Below, piece by piece: positions 1 through 6,088 of a DNA stretch of 6,961 nucleotides. The notes under the pieces were generated by a model. The model did not search any database. It was not told where the DNA came from and saw only the letters and a program-made list of their open reading frames with translations. Numbering within the stretch: the first letter of the stretch is position 1; every line of letters begins with the position of its first letter. The stretch is from Phycisphaerae bacterium (GTDB lineage Bacteria; Planctomycetota; Phycisphaerae; UBA1845; UTPLA1): assembly GCA_029259995.1 (NCBI GenBank), contig JAJDEC010000084.1, forward strand, positions 1 through 6,961. Direction: 5' to 3'. Made by a program: the position numbers and the translations under genes.

Positions 1-231
1 CATCAACGCCCCGCCCCGCAAATGCGGCGTCGGATCGTCGACGATGACCTTCCGTTCGGCGTCGCCGGATCTGGCGTTCGACGATTCGACGGTCTGTTCC
101 TGTCGGAATCCGAATCGACTGCAGCCGCCCAGCATCGGCAACGTGATCACGGCGGCGATCGACATCACGGCGATTGATAATCGCCCGAAGACGGGTGTTC
201 TTGTATTTATATGACTGTCTATTTGCGACAA
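1..231 (-). CDS. Putative lipoprotein, N-terminal part (3' end outside window)
   Basis: Seen: an open frame runs to the left edge for 77 codons. The protein has a short n-region with two arginines (RTPVFGR), a hydrophobic stretch (about residues 18-35) and a lipobox LGGC with the cysteine at residue 37 if translation starts at the TTG at 229-231. Known: such a signal is cut by signal peptidase II and the cysteine is lipidated; Ser at +2 would favour outer-membrane sorting by the Lol rule. The mature part seen is polar and charged (SRFGFRQEQ, later KVIVDDPTPH) and matches no family I recognise. Start choice: the TTG has AAAGGG 8 bases upstream (240-245) and lies about 27 bases after a sigma-28-like -10 box; GTG at 166-168 and ATG at 163-165 are in-frame alternatives without a clear ribosome binding site, and they would leave almost no n-region. 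The gene follows the TPR gene at a 371-base distance, so co-transcription is uncertain. Confidence 0.65.
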   Translation of the reverse strand, partial: MSQIDSHINTRTPVFGRLSIAVMSIAAVITLPMLGGCSRFGFRQEQTVESSNARSGDAERKVIVDDPTPHLRGGALM

Positions 232-264
232 AGAGGTCGCCCTTTCAGCGGCGCGTTAAAGACG

Positions 265-292
265 TTATCGGCCGCGCTGAGACGTCGATTGA
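265..292 (-). promoter_or_regulatory. Sigma-28-like promoter candidate before the lipoprotein gene
   Basis: On the minus strand, GCCGATAA at 265-272 matches the flagellar sigma-28 -10 consensus exactly. TCAA at 289-292 lies 16 bases upstream and matches the TAAA -35 core at three of four positions. Transcription would start near 257-258, giving a leader of about 27 bases that includes AAAGGG and the TTG start. This is the best-formed of three such sites in the window. That it is used by FliA is inference. Confidence 0.4.
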
Positions 293-310
293 GCTACAAG
301 TGTGAGCAAT

Positions 311-331
311 CGGGTTTGTCCGATAAGCCCG
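311..331. other. Hairpin, 7-bp arms, 7-base loop
   Basis: CGGGTTT (311-317) and AAGCCCG (325-331) pair around GTCCGAT. On a plus-strand RNA one pair is G-U; on a minus-strand RNA the same position is a C-A mismatch. It sits between the TPR stop and the promoter of the lipoprotein gene. No T-run follows, so it may be a protein-binding dyad, a weak terminator or chance. Confidence 0.25.
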
Positions 332-602
332 CCCAATTCTATCGACGCGGCGCGTGGGCGCGCTTGAGCTTCTTGCGTCGCATTGCGTTTCATAAATACC
401 GATTTTCAAATGTGTTATGTGCGCAGTTGTCATGCGCGTCCGCGCGAGTTTCGCGCCTTGGAGCGCAAGAAAATCCGTTGACCGCATTTGCAGTTCCACA
501 GGCTGTGTCGTTTGGCGTTTGACGTGCAAAAACGGCGCGATGCAAAGCGAGGAACGTGAAGCCTTGAGATGGAATTGTATCGGGCAGCCGAACGCGGCGC
601 GA

Positions 603-1628
603 TCAGCCGGCCGATGGCGTGAGCCGATGCTTCAATACCAACGCAGCCGCGTTTTCCGGATCAGACGCAAGAACGGCATCGATTCTCGCCGCCGCTTCTG
701 ACGTGGCGCCCAGGTCGATCTCAAGCTCCGCCGCGATCAGCTGCCAGTCGACGGAATCGCGCTTCGACTCCAGCGCCTGGAGCATGAGTCCATGTGCGTC
801 GAGTAGTCGAATACGCCGTTCGATCTCCGCAATCGATCGAAGCAGTCGCGCCGCTTCGACGAATGACTGGCCGTCTGTTGGGTTTTTGGAGAGCTTGATC
901 GTCTGCTCAGAGTACAACACCTGATAGCATCGCACGAGTCCGCGATGTGCGGGAACGCTCAGTGGGTTGACGCCCAGATCGCTGCCGAACGCTTTGATCG
1001 CGGACGCCCCGGCCGAAACGGCTGTTTCCGAATCGCCCGCTCGCGAGGCCAGTTCGCAAACGACCGCCTGAATTTCTCCGACATCGGAAGCACTCCCTCG
1101 TGCATCCTTGATCGCCTTGATGGCCGACTTCCTGTCATTCAGACCGAGATGGGTCCGGGCGAGATCGAGCGCGATGCGCGCTTTGACCAACCCCTTCTCC
1201 TGCCCGATCGGTACAAGATCGAGTGCCTTTTCCAAAGGTCCGATCGCGGAAGAGTACATATAGGATTTGAGGTACACCGAGCCGACGGCGGCCCATCCGC
1301 GATAATCGCGATTTCCTTCATCCGTTGCGTTGTAGAGTCCGAACGCCTCGATCGCCTCGGCAAATCGTGAAAGCTCAATCAGCAACATACCGTTCGCCAG
1401 ATTCAGCCGGCTCATCTTGGGATGCGTCGCGCTGACGTCGCGAATCAACTGGTCCGCCTGACGCAGGTCCCCCGTCTCAATCGCATGGATCGCCATATCG
1501 ATGGCTTTGACGGGATCGATCGGCGGCGCGGGCGCATTCTCCGGCGACTGCGCGACGACAGCGGATCCGGAAAGACACAATGCGAGCAGCGAAAGCGTAC
1601 TGTGCCGGATTTGCTTGCGGTTTTTCAT
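603..1628 (-). CDS. Secreted TPR-repeat protein of unknown role
   Basis: The protein is 341 residues long. It begins with a classical signal peptide: a basic n-region (KNRKQIRH), a hydrophobic core (about 11-24) and a VVA site after Ala26, so export to the periplasm is expected. A Pro/Ala-rich linker (30-38) follows, then helix pairs with TPR-like spacing: about 42-70 (AIETGDLRQA), 72-97, 108-141 (SSAIGPLEKALDL), 149-177 (GLNDRKSAIKA), 186-213, and a C-terminal pair at 294-325 ending ASDPENA. TPR domains hold protein partners and have no catalytic residues. The stretch 218-290 is helical but less repeat-like. The start is the ATG at 1626-1628 because AGAGGT lies 7 bases upstream (1636-1641) and the signal peptide begins there; the longer open frame upstream reads through the spacer. 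The gene follows fliS by 216 bases. A role in flagellar assembly is possible from position only; a general cell-envelope role is equally possible. Confidence 0.85.
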   Translation of the reverse strand: MKNRKQIRHSTLSLLALCLSGSAVVAQSPENAPAPPIDPVKAIDMAIHAIETGDLRQADQLIRDVSATHPKMSRLNLANGMLLIELSRFAEAIEAFGLYNATDEGNRDYRGWAAVGSVYLKSYMYSSAIGPLEKALDLVPIGQEKGLVKARIALDLARTHLGLNDRKSAIKAIKDARGSASDVGEIQAVVCELASRAGDSETAVSAGASAIKAFGSDLGVNPLSVPAHRGLVRCYQVLYSEQTIKLSKNPTDGQSFVEAARLLRSIAEIERRIRLLDAHGLMLQALESKRDSVDWQLIAAELEIDLGATSEAAARIDAVLASDPENAAALVLKHRLTPSAG

Positions 1629-1695
1629 CGTCGTTACCTCTGCGATTCTGCACCAATGCAGCGAAACACCGGAACATGTTCTTACGTCGCATTCC

Positions 1696-1715
1696 TCACG
1701 CGAGTTCGCGCGAGT
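1696..1715. repeat. Tandem 10-base repeat in the leader of the TPR gene
   Basis: On the plus strand TCACGCGAGT (1696-1705) is followed directly by TCGCGCGAGT (1706-1715), one mismatch in ten. It lies in the spacer between fliS and the TPR gene, just downstream of the sigma-28-like -10 box on the minus strand. A perfect 10-base palindrome, GAACATGTTC, follows at 1672-1681. Both could be operator half-sites or leader RNA structure; neither matches a site I can name. Confidence 0.35.
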
Positions 1716-1729
1716 GCGTATCCCGACCA

Positions 1730-1737
1730 TTATCGGC
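1730..1737 (-). promoter_or_regulatory. Sigma-28-like -10 box before the TPR gene
   Basis: GCCGATAA on the minus strand is an exact match to the flagellar sigma-28 -10 consensus. No TAAA-like -35 core is seen 15-16 bases upstream, so the promoter would be incomplete by the enterobacterial model. Transcription would start near 1722 and give a leader of about 95 bases before the ATG at 1626-1628. Confidence 0.3.
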
Positions 1738-1844
1738 CAGCGCAAGGGGCCTCGCCAGTTACCGCATCCGGCGCTATCAGGCAATCATTGCGACAGGATT
1801 CGGGATCAAGAAAATGGGGAATCAGAAGCGATGATCGCGTCGGA

Positions 1845-2288
1845 TCATCCTTCAATACTGAGGGACATGCCGATCGCGTCGGCATTTTCCGCCGCCGTAC
1901 GATTGGATGACTCGGAACGGACCTTGTTCATGAGCATCTGCCATGTCTCTCGTTGATGCCGGAGAATTCTGACAGCCTCGTCGATCATCGTCAGGCTGCG
2001 TTTCACATTTGCATCAACGAGTCGTGCATAGATGAAGTCGTATAGCCCCGCCATCTGGTCACACAGCGTCGGGTTTACTTCGAATCGCAATCCGTTCCGC
2101 AGCTCAAGAATGATCTTCTGCGCACGGATCAGCTTTTCGCATGATGATTCGAAATCGCCTTTCGCCAGCGCGTCGCGCGCCTGCAGGGAAAACCGAATCG
2201 CTCCGTCGTAAAGCATCAGCGTCAACTGCTCCTGCGACGCAGACATGACGGCATTCTTCAGGTATTCGTTGGTACCGTTCTCGTGCAT
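1845..2288 (-). CDS. fliS: Flagellin export chaperone FliS
   Basis: FliS binds the disordered C-terminus of flagellin in the cytoplasm, prevents early polymerisation and passes it to the flagellar type III export gate. The 147-residue protein shows the family signature: NEYLKNAV near the N-terminus, then SASQEQLTLMLYDGAIRF (about 17-34), the amphipathic helix LIRAQKIILELRNGL (about 58-72), LYDFIYARL, and the C-terminal helix ending RHQRETWQMLM. All are helical, as expected for the antiparallel bundle. The length is slightly above the usual 125-140 because of a polar tail after the last helix. The start is the ATG at 2286-2288: AGGA lies 6 bases upstream (2295-2298) and the protein then begins where the family begins; the open frame extends 66 codons further but that part is unlike FliS. 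It lies downstream of fliD, the usual order, but 235 bases away and with its own promoter candidate. Confidence 0.95.
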   Translation of the reverse strand: MHENGTNEYLKNAVMSASQEQLTLMLYDGAIRFSLQARDALAKGDFESSCEKLIRAQKIILELRNGLRFEVNPTLCDQMAGLYDFIYARLVDANVKRSLTMIDEAVRILRHQRETWQMLMNKVRSESSNRTAAENADAIGMSLSIEG

Positions 2289-2404
2289 CCGCGATCCTGC
2301 TCCCGTTTCGATCTGACGCCGTCCGCCCCTCGCAGTCCTACGCCAACTACATCGGTTCATACATGGCCGGATTTGAGTATTCGCGGATGAGATGTGTGAA
2401 AGAG

Positions 2405-2434
2405 ATTGTAGAAGCTGCCGAGCCGCCGCCTCAA
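2405..2434 (-). promoter_or_regulatory. Sigma-70-like promoter candidate for fliS
   Basis: On the minus strand TTGAGG (2429-2434) is followed after 18 bases by TACAAT (2405-2410), matching TTGACA and TATAAT at four and five of six positions. Transcription would start near 2398, leaving a leader of about 110 bases before fliS. This is the best housekeeping-type promoter I see in the window and would let fliS be made apart from fliD. Confidence 0.45.
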
Positions 2435-2523
2435 GGACGCGGAATCGGCGCGACATGGTGCGCATCGTCGCTGGCGCGATCTGCATAGTAGACCACGATT
2501 CGGGTCTCGTTCAGATTCGATGA

Positions 2524-5500
2524 TTACGATGCGCCGGAAATCAGACTTGTCAGGCCACCCAGCGCGGATTGCTGACTCTGCAACTGAGCGATGACGCTCT
2601 CCATCGTCTGAAACTCGGCGAACAGCCGTTCCCGGCGTCCATCGAGCAGGAGTTCCAGCTGACTGATGCGATTGTTCAGCTGGTTCTCGCTGGTCTGAAG
2701 CGATTGATCCCTCAGCGGAATCGTGCCCGTCTCCGTGTCGGTCAGCCGATCGATCTCCGCCTGGATCTGATAAGCCAATCCTCGTCGAATCACCACGCCG
2801 TCGTCGTCCAGCTCCTGCGTCGTGAAAAGCTCGACGACGCCTTCCAGATCAGAGTCGATGGCCCCGCGTAGCTTCTCTTCGTTAAGCGAAATCTGCCCGC
2901 CCGAACTGAATCGAATGCCGACGCTGCCGAAGCGATCCAATGACGATTCCGTCCCCGGCACCACACGGCTGATCAGGCTTGTCAGGCTTTGTCGAACTCG
3001 TCGGGCCGTTGCATCTCCCTGAAGGATGCCGCGCTCGAACGTCTCCGAATCGAAATCCGTCAGCCCGTCGAGCAGCGAAATCGCATCGTTGTAGGCCGTC
3101 ACGAATGCCTTCACGTCTGTCACGACGGATTCCTGGTTTCGCGTGACGGAAATCGTGACCGGTTCGCTGGACGCCGCCAGCAGATTGAGTTTGAGACCTG
3201 CCACGGCGTCCGTCAGCGTGTTTCCGCTCGTGCTGAACACAAGGGGACGATCCGCGTCGGCGGGTCCGAACGTCACGATCGCATCGCGCGCCGCCGAGAC
3301 GGTATCGAAATTGATGCCCGACGTCCCGCCGTCAAGGGCAAGCGCGCCGGTGATTCCCGATGCTTCCGACGTGATGCTCAATCGATAAGGTTTGTTTCCC
3401 GAACCATCGTTGATCAGGGCGACGCTGACTTTCGCTCCACTGGAGCGGATTTTCGTGGCGACGTCGTCGAGGCTGTCCGACGCCCCGATATTGATGCGTT
3501 TCTCGAATGAACCGTCGATGTATTCGAACCCATCCTTCGCCGTGCCCAGAATGTTCAAGGCCCGTGCGACCGTCCCGCCGGATTCTTCGATCTTGAGCTT
3601 CCCGGCGCCGCCAAATGTATCGACGACGACGATACCGTCGCCCGTATCGTTGATGCGAGCAGTCAGTCCGTCGCCGAGACGCGTACTGATTTCGCGAAGG
3701 ACGTCGCCGATTGTCTGCTCATCACCTTGCGTCAGATCGACTTCGGCTGTCGTCCCGGTACTCGTCGTGATCTTGAATTTTCCGCGCGGAACGCCGCCGT
3801 TGAAATCGTCGAGTCGCGTCGCTTCGCTGACGTATTTCCGCTGTAAATTGCGGCCGCCGACGTCGGACGCGGCGACGTTCGCATCGATTCCCAGGGATAC
3901 GGCCGTAATGCCCGACACGACAAGATTGCCCGTGATTGCCGCGGCGTCCGTCGAATCCGTGATCGCGATGCCCAACCCCGATGACGACACGGACGCACTC
4001 AGGTTGGTTCCCGACGCATTGATCGCGTCAATAACGTCGTTCAGCGTTCTGGCCCCATTGAGATTGACGGACGCGCTGTTGCCGGCCCGATCCGCGATCG
4101 ACAAGTCGCTGAGATCCGCCCCCTGCCCGCCATTGAGCGTTCGCAGCAGCACGGTATCCAGTTCCGCAATCAATCGACGAGATCGTACCGTCGAACCGTC
4201 AAACGAACCGAGCCCTGGGAGAATGCCCAGATCCTGCGCCGTTCGTGAGCCGTTGATCGCCGCAACCTGGACATCGCCGCCCGTTGTGTCTGTCAGCTCG
4301 ATACCAAGCCCGTCTTCAGAGATCGAGGCGATCAGACGACCGGCGTTCTCGGGCGACTGATTGATCAGACGCAACACATCGCCGACCGAATCCACGTAAT
4401 ATACGTCTTCGCCTTTCAGCGTATTGGAATCTGCCGAACCGGCGATTCCCAGCGCCTCGGCGGCCCCGCCCGAAACGTCTTCAATCAACAGATCGTTGGC
4501 CGCTTCCTGGCCCTCGGCGAGCGACGTGTCCTTGATCGTAAAATTCCCGAAACCCTGCGTCACACTGATCTCAACATCGATGTCTGTATTGTCATTGATT
4601 AATGCGAGCACGTCGCCGACCGTCTCAGCGCCGCTCAAATCGATCTCGGCACTCGAGCCGGATCGATCCGTGATGCGGACCACGCCATCCGGCACTCCGC
4701 CGCCCGAATTCAGGAACGACAGCGGCGCGGCGGCACTCAGGTTCTTTGAAAGATCGAATTGCAGGACCCCGCCGTCGCCCAGCGTGACGCTGAAGTCCGG
4801 CGCGCTCTTCTGAACACGTATGCCGTTTCCGTCGTTCAATTGACGCAGCAACGTGCTTTCACCGATGAATGCGATGTTTCCGCCGACAATGGCGCTGCCG
4901 GTTGTCGAACCGACAATACCCAGATCCGTGGCCGCCTTACCGGCGCCGACGTCGGAGATCTTCAATGCCCCGCCGCCGCCGGACAGGTCCTCGATTCTCA
5001 AGTGATCACCATCGACGCTCGCCCGAACCTGAATCGCCGACGATGCGTTGATGGCGCTGACGACATCGCTGACGCTTCGGGCCGACACCAGATCAATCGT
5101 CGCCTCACTCCCGGCCTTGTCCGTGACTTTGATCCGACCCACGCGAACGCCTTCGCCGCCGTTCAGCAGCGCGAGCGACGTGGACTGATTGACTTTGCCG
5201 GCCGCGGACTCAATCGTCAGCGTGCCCGTGCCGACGGGCGATCGATCCTTGGTGGCGAATCCCGTCGAAATGAGCTGATGCGTCGACGCGAGATTTCTGA
5301 CATTGAACGTGTACTGCCCCGGGGGCGTCCCGGCGCTGACTGTCGCCAAAATCGAGGATTCATTACTCGAAGTCGCCGCGGCAGCCCGAAATGTCGCCGG
5401 CGCCGTCAATCGCGAAACGGAATTGCGCAACGAGAGCAACTGCGCCGAGATCTGTAACAGCGCGGCGCGACTGGCGGACAATGTGTTGACGCGATTTGTC

Positions 5501-5601
5501 AGCTGCGTGATCGGTCCGCGCTGAGCCGCGATCAACGACTCAACGAGTTCGTTGATCGGCAGACCGGAAACAAGACCGACACCACTGGAGATTGCTGACA
5601 T
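2524..5601 (-). CDS. fliD: Flagellar filament cap protein FliD (HAP2), unusually large
   Basis: FliD forms the cap at the filament tip and places exported flagellin subunits. The protein has 1025 residues; typical FliD has about 450-600. Residues 5-110 are the FliD N-terminal domain (GLVSGLPINELVESLIAAQ, then coiled helix). Residues 700-750 hold the canonical FliD segment (SLDDVATKIRSSG, later NKPYRLSITS). Residues 775-1010 are the FliD C-terminal domain (FVTAYNDAI, LQGDATARRVRQSL) ending in the coiled helix with MESVIAQLQSQQSALG. Between them, residues 143-686 are filled by repeated 'flagellin hook IN'-type modules (see repeat). I see no cysteine or tryptophan in the whole protein, as is common for exported filament proteins, and no signal peptide, fitting type III export. 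The start is the ATG at 5599-5601, with GGAG 10 bases upstream and the conserved N-terminus right after it; a TTG 17 codons upstream is in frame but adds an unrelated basic stretch. fliS follows. Confidence 0.96.
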   Translation of the reverse strand: MSAISSGVGLVSGLPINELVESLIAAQRGPITQLTNRVNTLSASRAALLQISAQLLSLRNSVSRLTAPATFRAAAATSSNESSILATVSAGTPPGQYTFNVRNLASTHQLISTGFATKDRSPVGTGTLTIESAAGKVNQSTSLALLNGGEGVRVGRIKVTDKAGSEATIDLVSARSVSDVVSAINASSAIQVRASVDGDHLRIEDLSGGGGALKISDVGAGKAATDLGIVGSTTGSAIVGGNIAFIGESTLLRQLNDGNGIRVQKSAPDFSVTLGDGGVLQFDLSKNLSAAAPLSFLNSGGGVPDGVVRITDRSGSSAEIDLSGAETVGDVLALINDNTDIDVEISVTQGFGNFTIKDTSLAEGQEAANDLLIEDVSGGAAEALGIAGSADSNTLKGEDVYYVDSVGDVLRLINQSPENAGRLIASISEDGLGIELTDTTGGDVQVAAINGSRTAQDLGILPGLGSFDGSTVRSRRLIAELDTVLLRTLNGGQGADLSDLSIADRAGNSASVNLNGARTLNDVIDAINASGTNLSASVSSSGLGIAITDSTDAAAITGNLVVSGITAVSLGIDANVAASDVGGRNLQRKYVSEATRLDDFNGGVPRGKFKITTSTGTTAEVDLTQGDEQTIGDVLREISTRLGDGLTARINDTGDGIVVVDTFGGAGKLKIEESGGTVARALNILGTAKDGFEYIDGSFEKRINIGASDSLDDVATKIRSSGAKVSVALINDGSGNKPYRLSITSEASGITGALALDGGTSGINFDTVSAARDAIVTFGPADADRPLVFSTSGNTLTDAVAGLKLNLLAASSEPVTISVTRNQESVVTDVKAFVTAYNDAISLLDGLTDFDSETFERGILQGDATARRVRQSLTSLISRVVPGTESSLDRFGSVGIRFSSGGQISLNEEKLRGAIDSDLEGVVELFTTQELDDDGVVIRRGLAYQIQAEIDRLTDTETGTIPLRDQSLQTSENQLNNRISQLELLLDGRRERLFAEFQTMESVIAQLQSQQSALGGLTSLISGAS
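3544..5169 (-). repeat. Modular protein repeats inside fliD (flagellin hook IN-like)
   Basis: The residue pattern is LNGG-x-G, then I-x-(I/V)-(T/A)-D-x-(A/S)-G-x-x-A-x-(I/V)-(D/N)-L, then (V/I/L)-x-DV-(L/I/V)-x-x-I-(N/S), then a strand ending in D, then A-x-x-LGI-x-G. Complete or nearly complete modules lie at residues 145-231 (4909-5169), 293-388 (4438-4725), 484-575 (3877-4152) and 595-686 (3544-3819). Two part modules are seen: 250-289 (4735-4854) has the LNDGNG half only, and 402-463 (4213-4398) has the DVLRLIN to LGI half only. The copies are clearly related in protein but diverged in DNA, so the duplications are old. They probably form surface domains on the cap. Confidence 0.75.
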
Positions 5602-5644
5602 TCGATTTCGACTCCGTCGCAAGGACTGAGGAAGACTGTTAGTG

Positions 5645-5686
5645 TCGCGCAATGGCGCGAACGTCGTGCATGGCGCTCAATGCACG
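5645..5686. repeat. Two adjacent perfect inverted repeats before fliD
   Basis: TCGCGC (5645-5650) and GCGCGA (5655-5660) pair around a 4-base loop. Four bases on, CGTGCAT (5665-5671) and ATGCACG (5680-5686) pair around an 8-base loop. Both are perfect. They lie 44-85 bases upstream of the fliD ATG. No T-run follows on the minus strand, so a terminator is unlikely. A leader RNA structure, an RNase-protecting structure or a repressor site are the open possibilities. Confidence 0.5.
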
Positions 5687-5718
5687 GTATGGCGTCGCAG
5701 CCATGTCAAAGACGATGG

Positions 5719-5928
5719 TCAGAATCCGGTTCGATGATGGAGGCCGAGTACCAGCGACACATTCGTCGCGCGATGGGTCGGCGCGGACGACGAATCCACG
5801 GTCGGTGGCGCCGTCGGCCGATCGTTGTCCACGGCCAACGCACGAAATCGCTTCTTGCCATCGACGTAACAAGTCAGAATGACGCCGCGCTTCGTGCACG
5901 ATCGATTCTCAGTGGGTTGCGAGGCCAT
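5719..5928 (-). CDS. Possible small protein gene between fliC and fliD
   Basis: This 69-codon frame starts at an ATG with TAGGAG 8 bases upstream (5937-5942), the best Shine-Dalgarno match in the window. The third codon positions are mostly G or C, as in the neighbouring genes. The predicted protein has a plausible hydrophobic/basic core (ILTCYVDGKKRFRALAVD, about 17-34) and then a Pro/Ser/Thr-rich stretch. It has no signal peptide, no membrane segment and no family I recognise; it does not look like FlaG, the protein often found between flagellin and fliD. It stops 117 bases before fliD. A second minus-strand frame (5639-5899) overlaps it and continues in a protein-like way (ILTIVFDMAATPYRALSAM) to a TAA 37 bases before fliD, so the true gene could be a longer one broken by a one-base change. 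It may also be no gene at all. Confidence 0.4.
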   Translation of the reverse strand: MASQPTENRSCTKRGVILTCYVDGKKRFRALAVDNDRPTAPPTVDSSSAPTHRATNVSLVLGLHHRTGF

Positions 5929-6055
5929 CAGCGTGGCTCCTACATTGGCGAGATTGTTGACTGCGACTCACCGCAAATGCTTCTGCATCGAAACGGCCTG
6001 ATCCGCGTCGATTGGCTGCGGACTTGTCTCCATTGGATTCGGCGCGTCCCCTTAC

Positions 6056-6063
6056 TTATCGGT
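6056..6063 (-). promoter_or_regulatory. Sigma-28-like -10 box in the fliC-fliD spacer
   Basis: ACCGATAA on the minus strand differs from the sigma-28 -10 consensus GCCGATAA at one position. The expected TAAA -35 core is not seen 15-16 bases upstream. It lies just after the fliC terminator candidate and about 120 bases before the small ORF, so it could drive that ORF and fliD as a unit separate from fliC. Confidence 0.3.
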
Positions 6064-6088
6064 GGAGTCGGGCCACACAATGGAACAA

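Larger units (their letters stand above)
232..602. other. Gene-free stretch between the TPR gene and the lipoprotein gene
   Basis: The short open frames here on both strands are arginine- or serine-rich, lack ribosome binding sites and look like noise. The stretch holds the sigma-28-like promoter (265-292), a 7-bp hairpin (311-331), a perfect GCGCG/CGCGC hairpin with a 4-base loop (350-363), and an AT-rich patch near 388-417 in an otherwise GC-rich sequence. No hairpin is followed by a clear T-run on the minus strand, so I cannot point to an intrinsic terminator for the TPR gene. Confidence 0.5.

Noticed and set aside
211..529. Open frames on both strands in the gap before the lipoprotein gene
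   Set aside because: The products are Arg/Ser-rich and of low complexity, lack Shine-Dalgarno sites and overlap the lipoprotein start and its promoter candidate.
587..598. GCCG/CGGC hairpin just after the TPR gene as its terminator
   Set aside because: Only four base pairs and no T-run on the minus strand.
1298..1310. Palindrome CGCGATAATCGCG
   Set aside because: It lies inside the TPR coding sequence and is short; such GC/GATC-rich palindromes are expected by chance with this codon use.
1672..1681. GAACATGTTC as a LexA box
   Set aside because: Gram-positive-type LexA boxes need GAAC-N4-GTTC; here only two bases separate the halves.
1741..1757. Sigma-54-like site TGGC...TTGC on the minus strand before the TPR gene
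   Set aside because: The spacing between the GG and GC elements is one base too long and the ACG part is not matched; sigma-54 spacing is strict.
2490..2507. Hairpin AGACC/GGTCT just after fliD as its terminator
   Set aside because: The stem is only 5 bp with an 8-base loop and no T-run follows.
3392..4360. Long plus-strand open frame opposite fliD
   Set aside because: It is an antisense shadow: the fliD frame has clear family motifs, while this one is a Ser/Pro/Arg-rich translation with no domain and no ribosome binding site.
5602..5652. TTG start 17 codons upstream as the fliD start
   Set aside because: It adds a basic stretch unlike FliD, sits in the loop of a hairpin, and the ATG at 5599-5601 has GGAG upstream and begins the conserved N-terminus.
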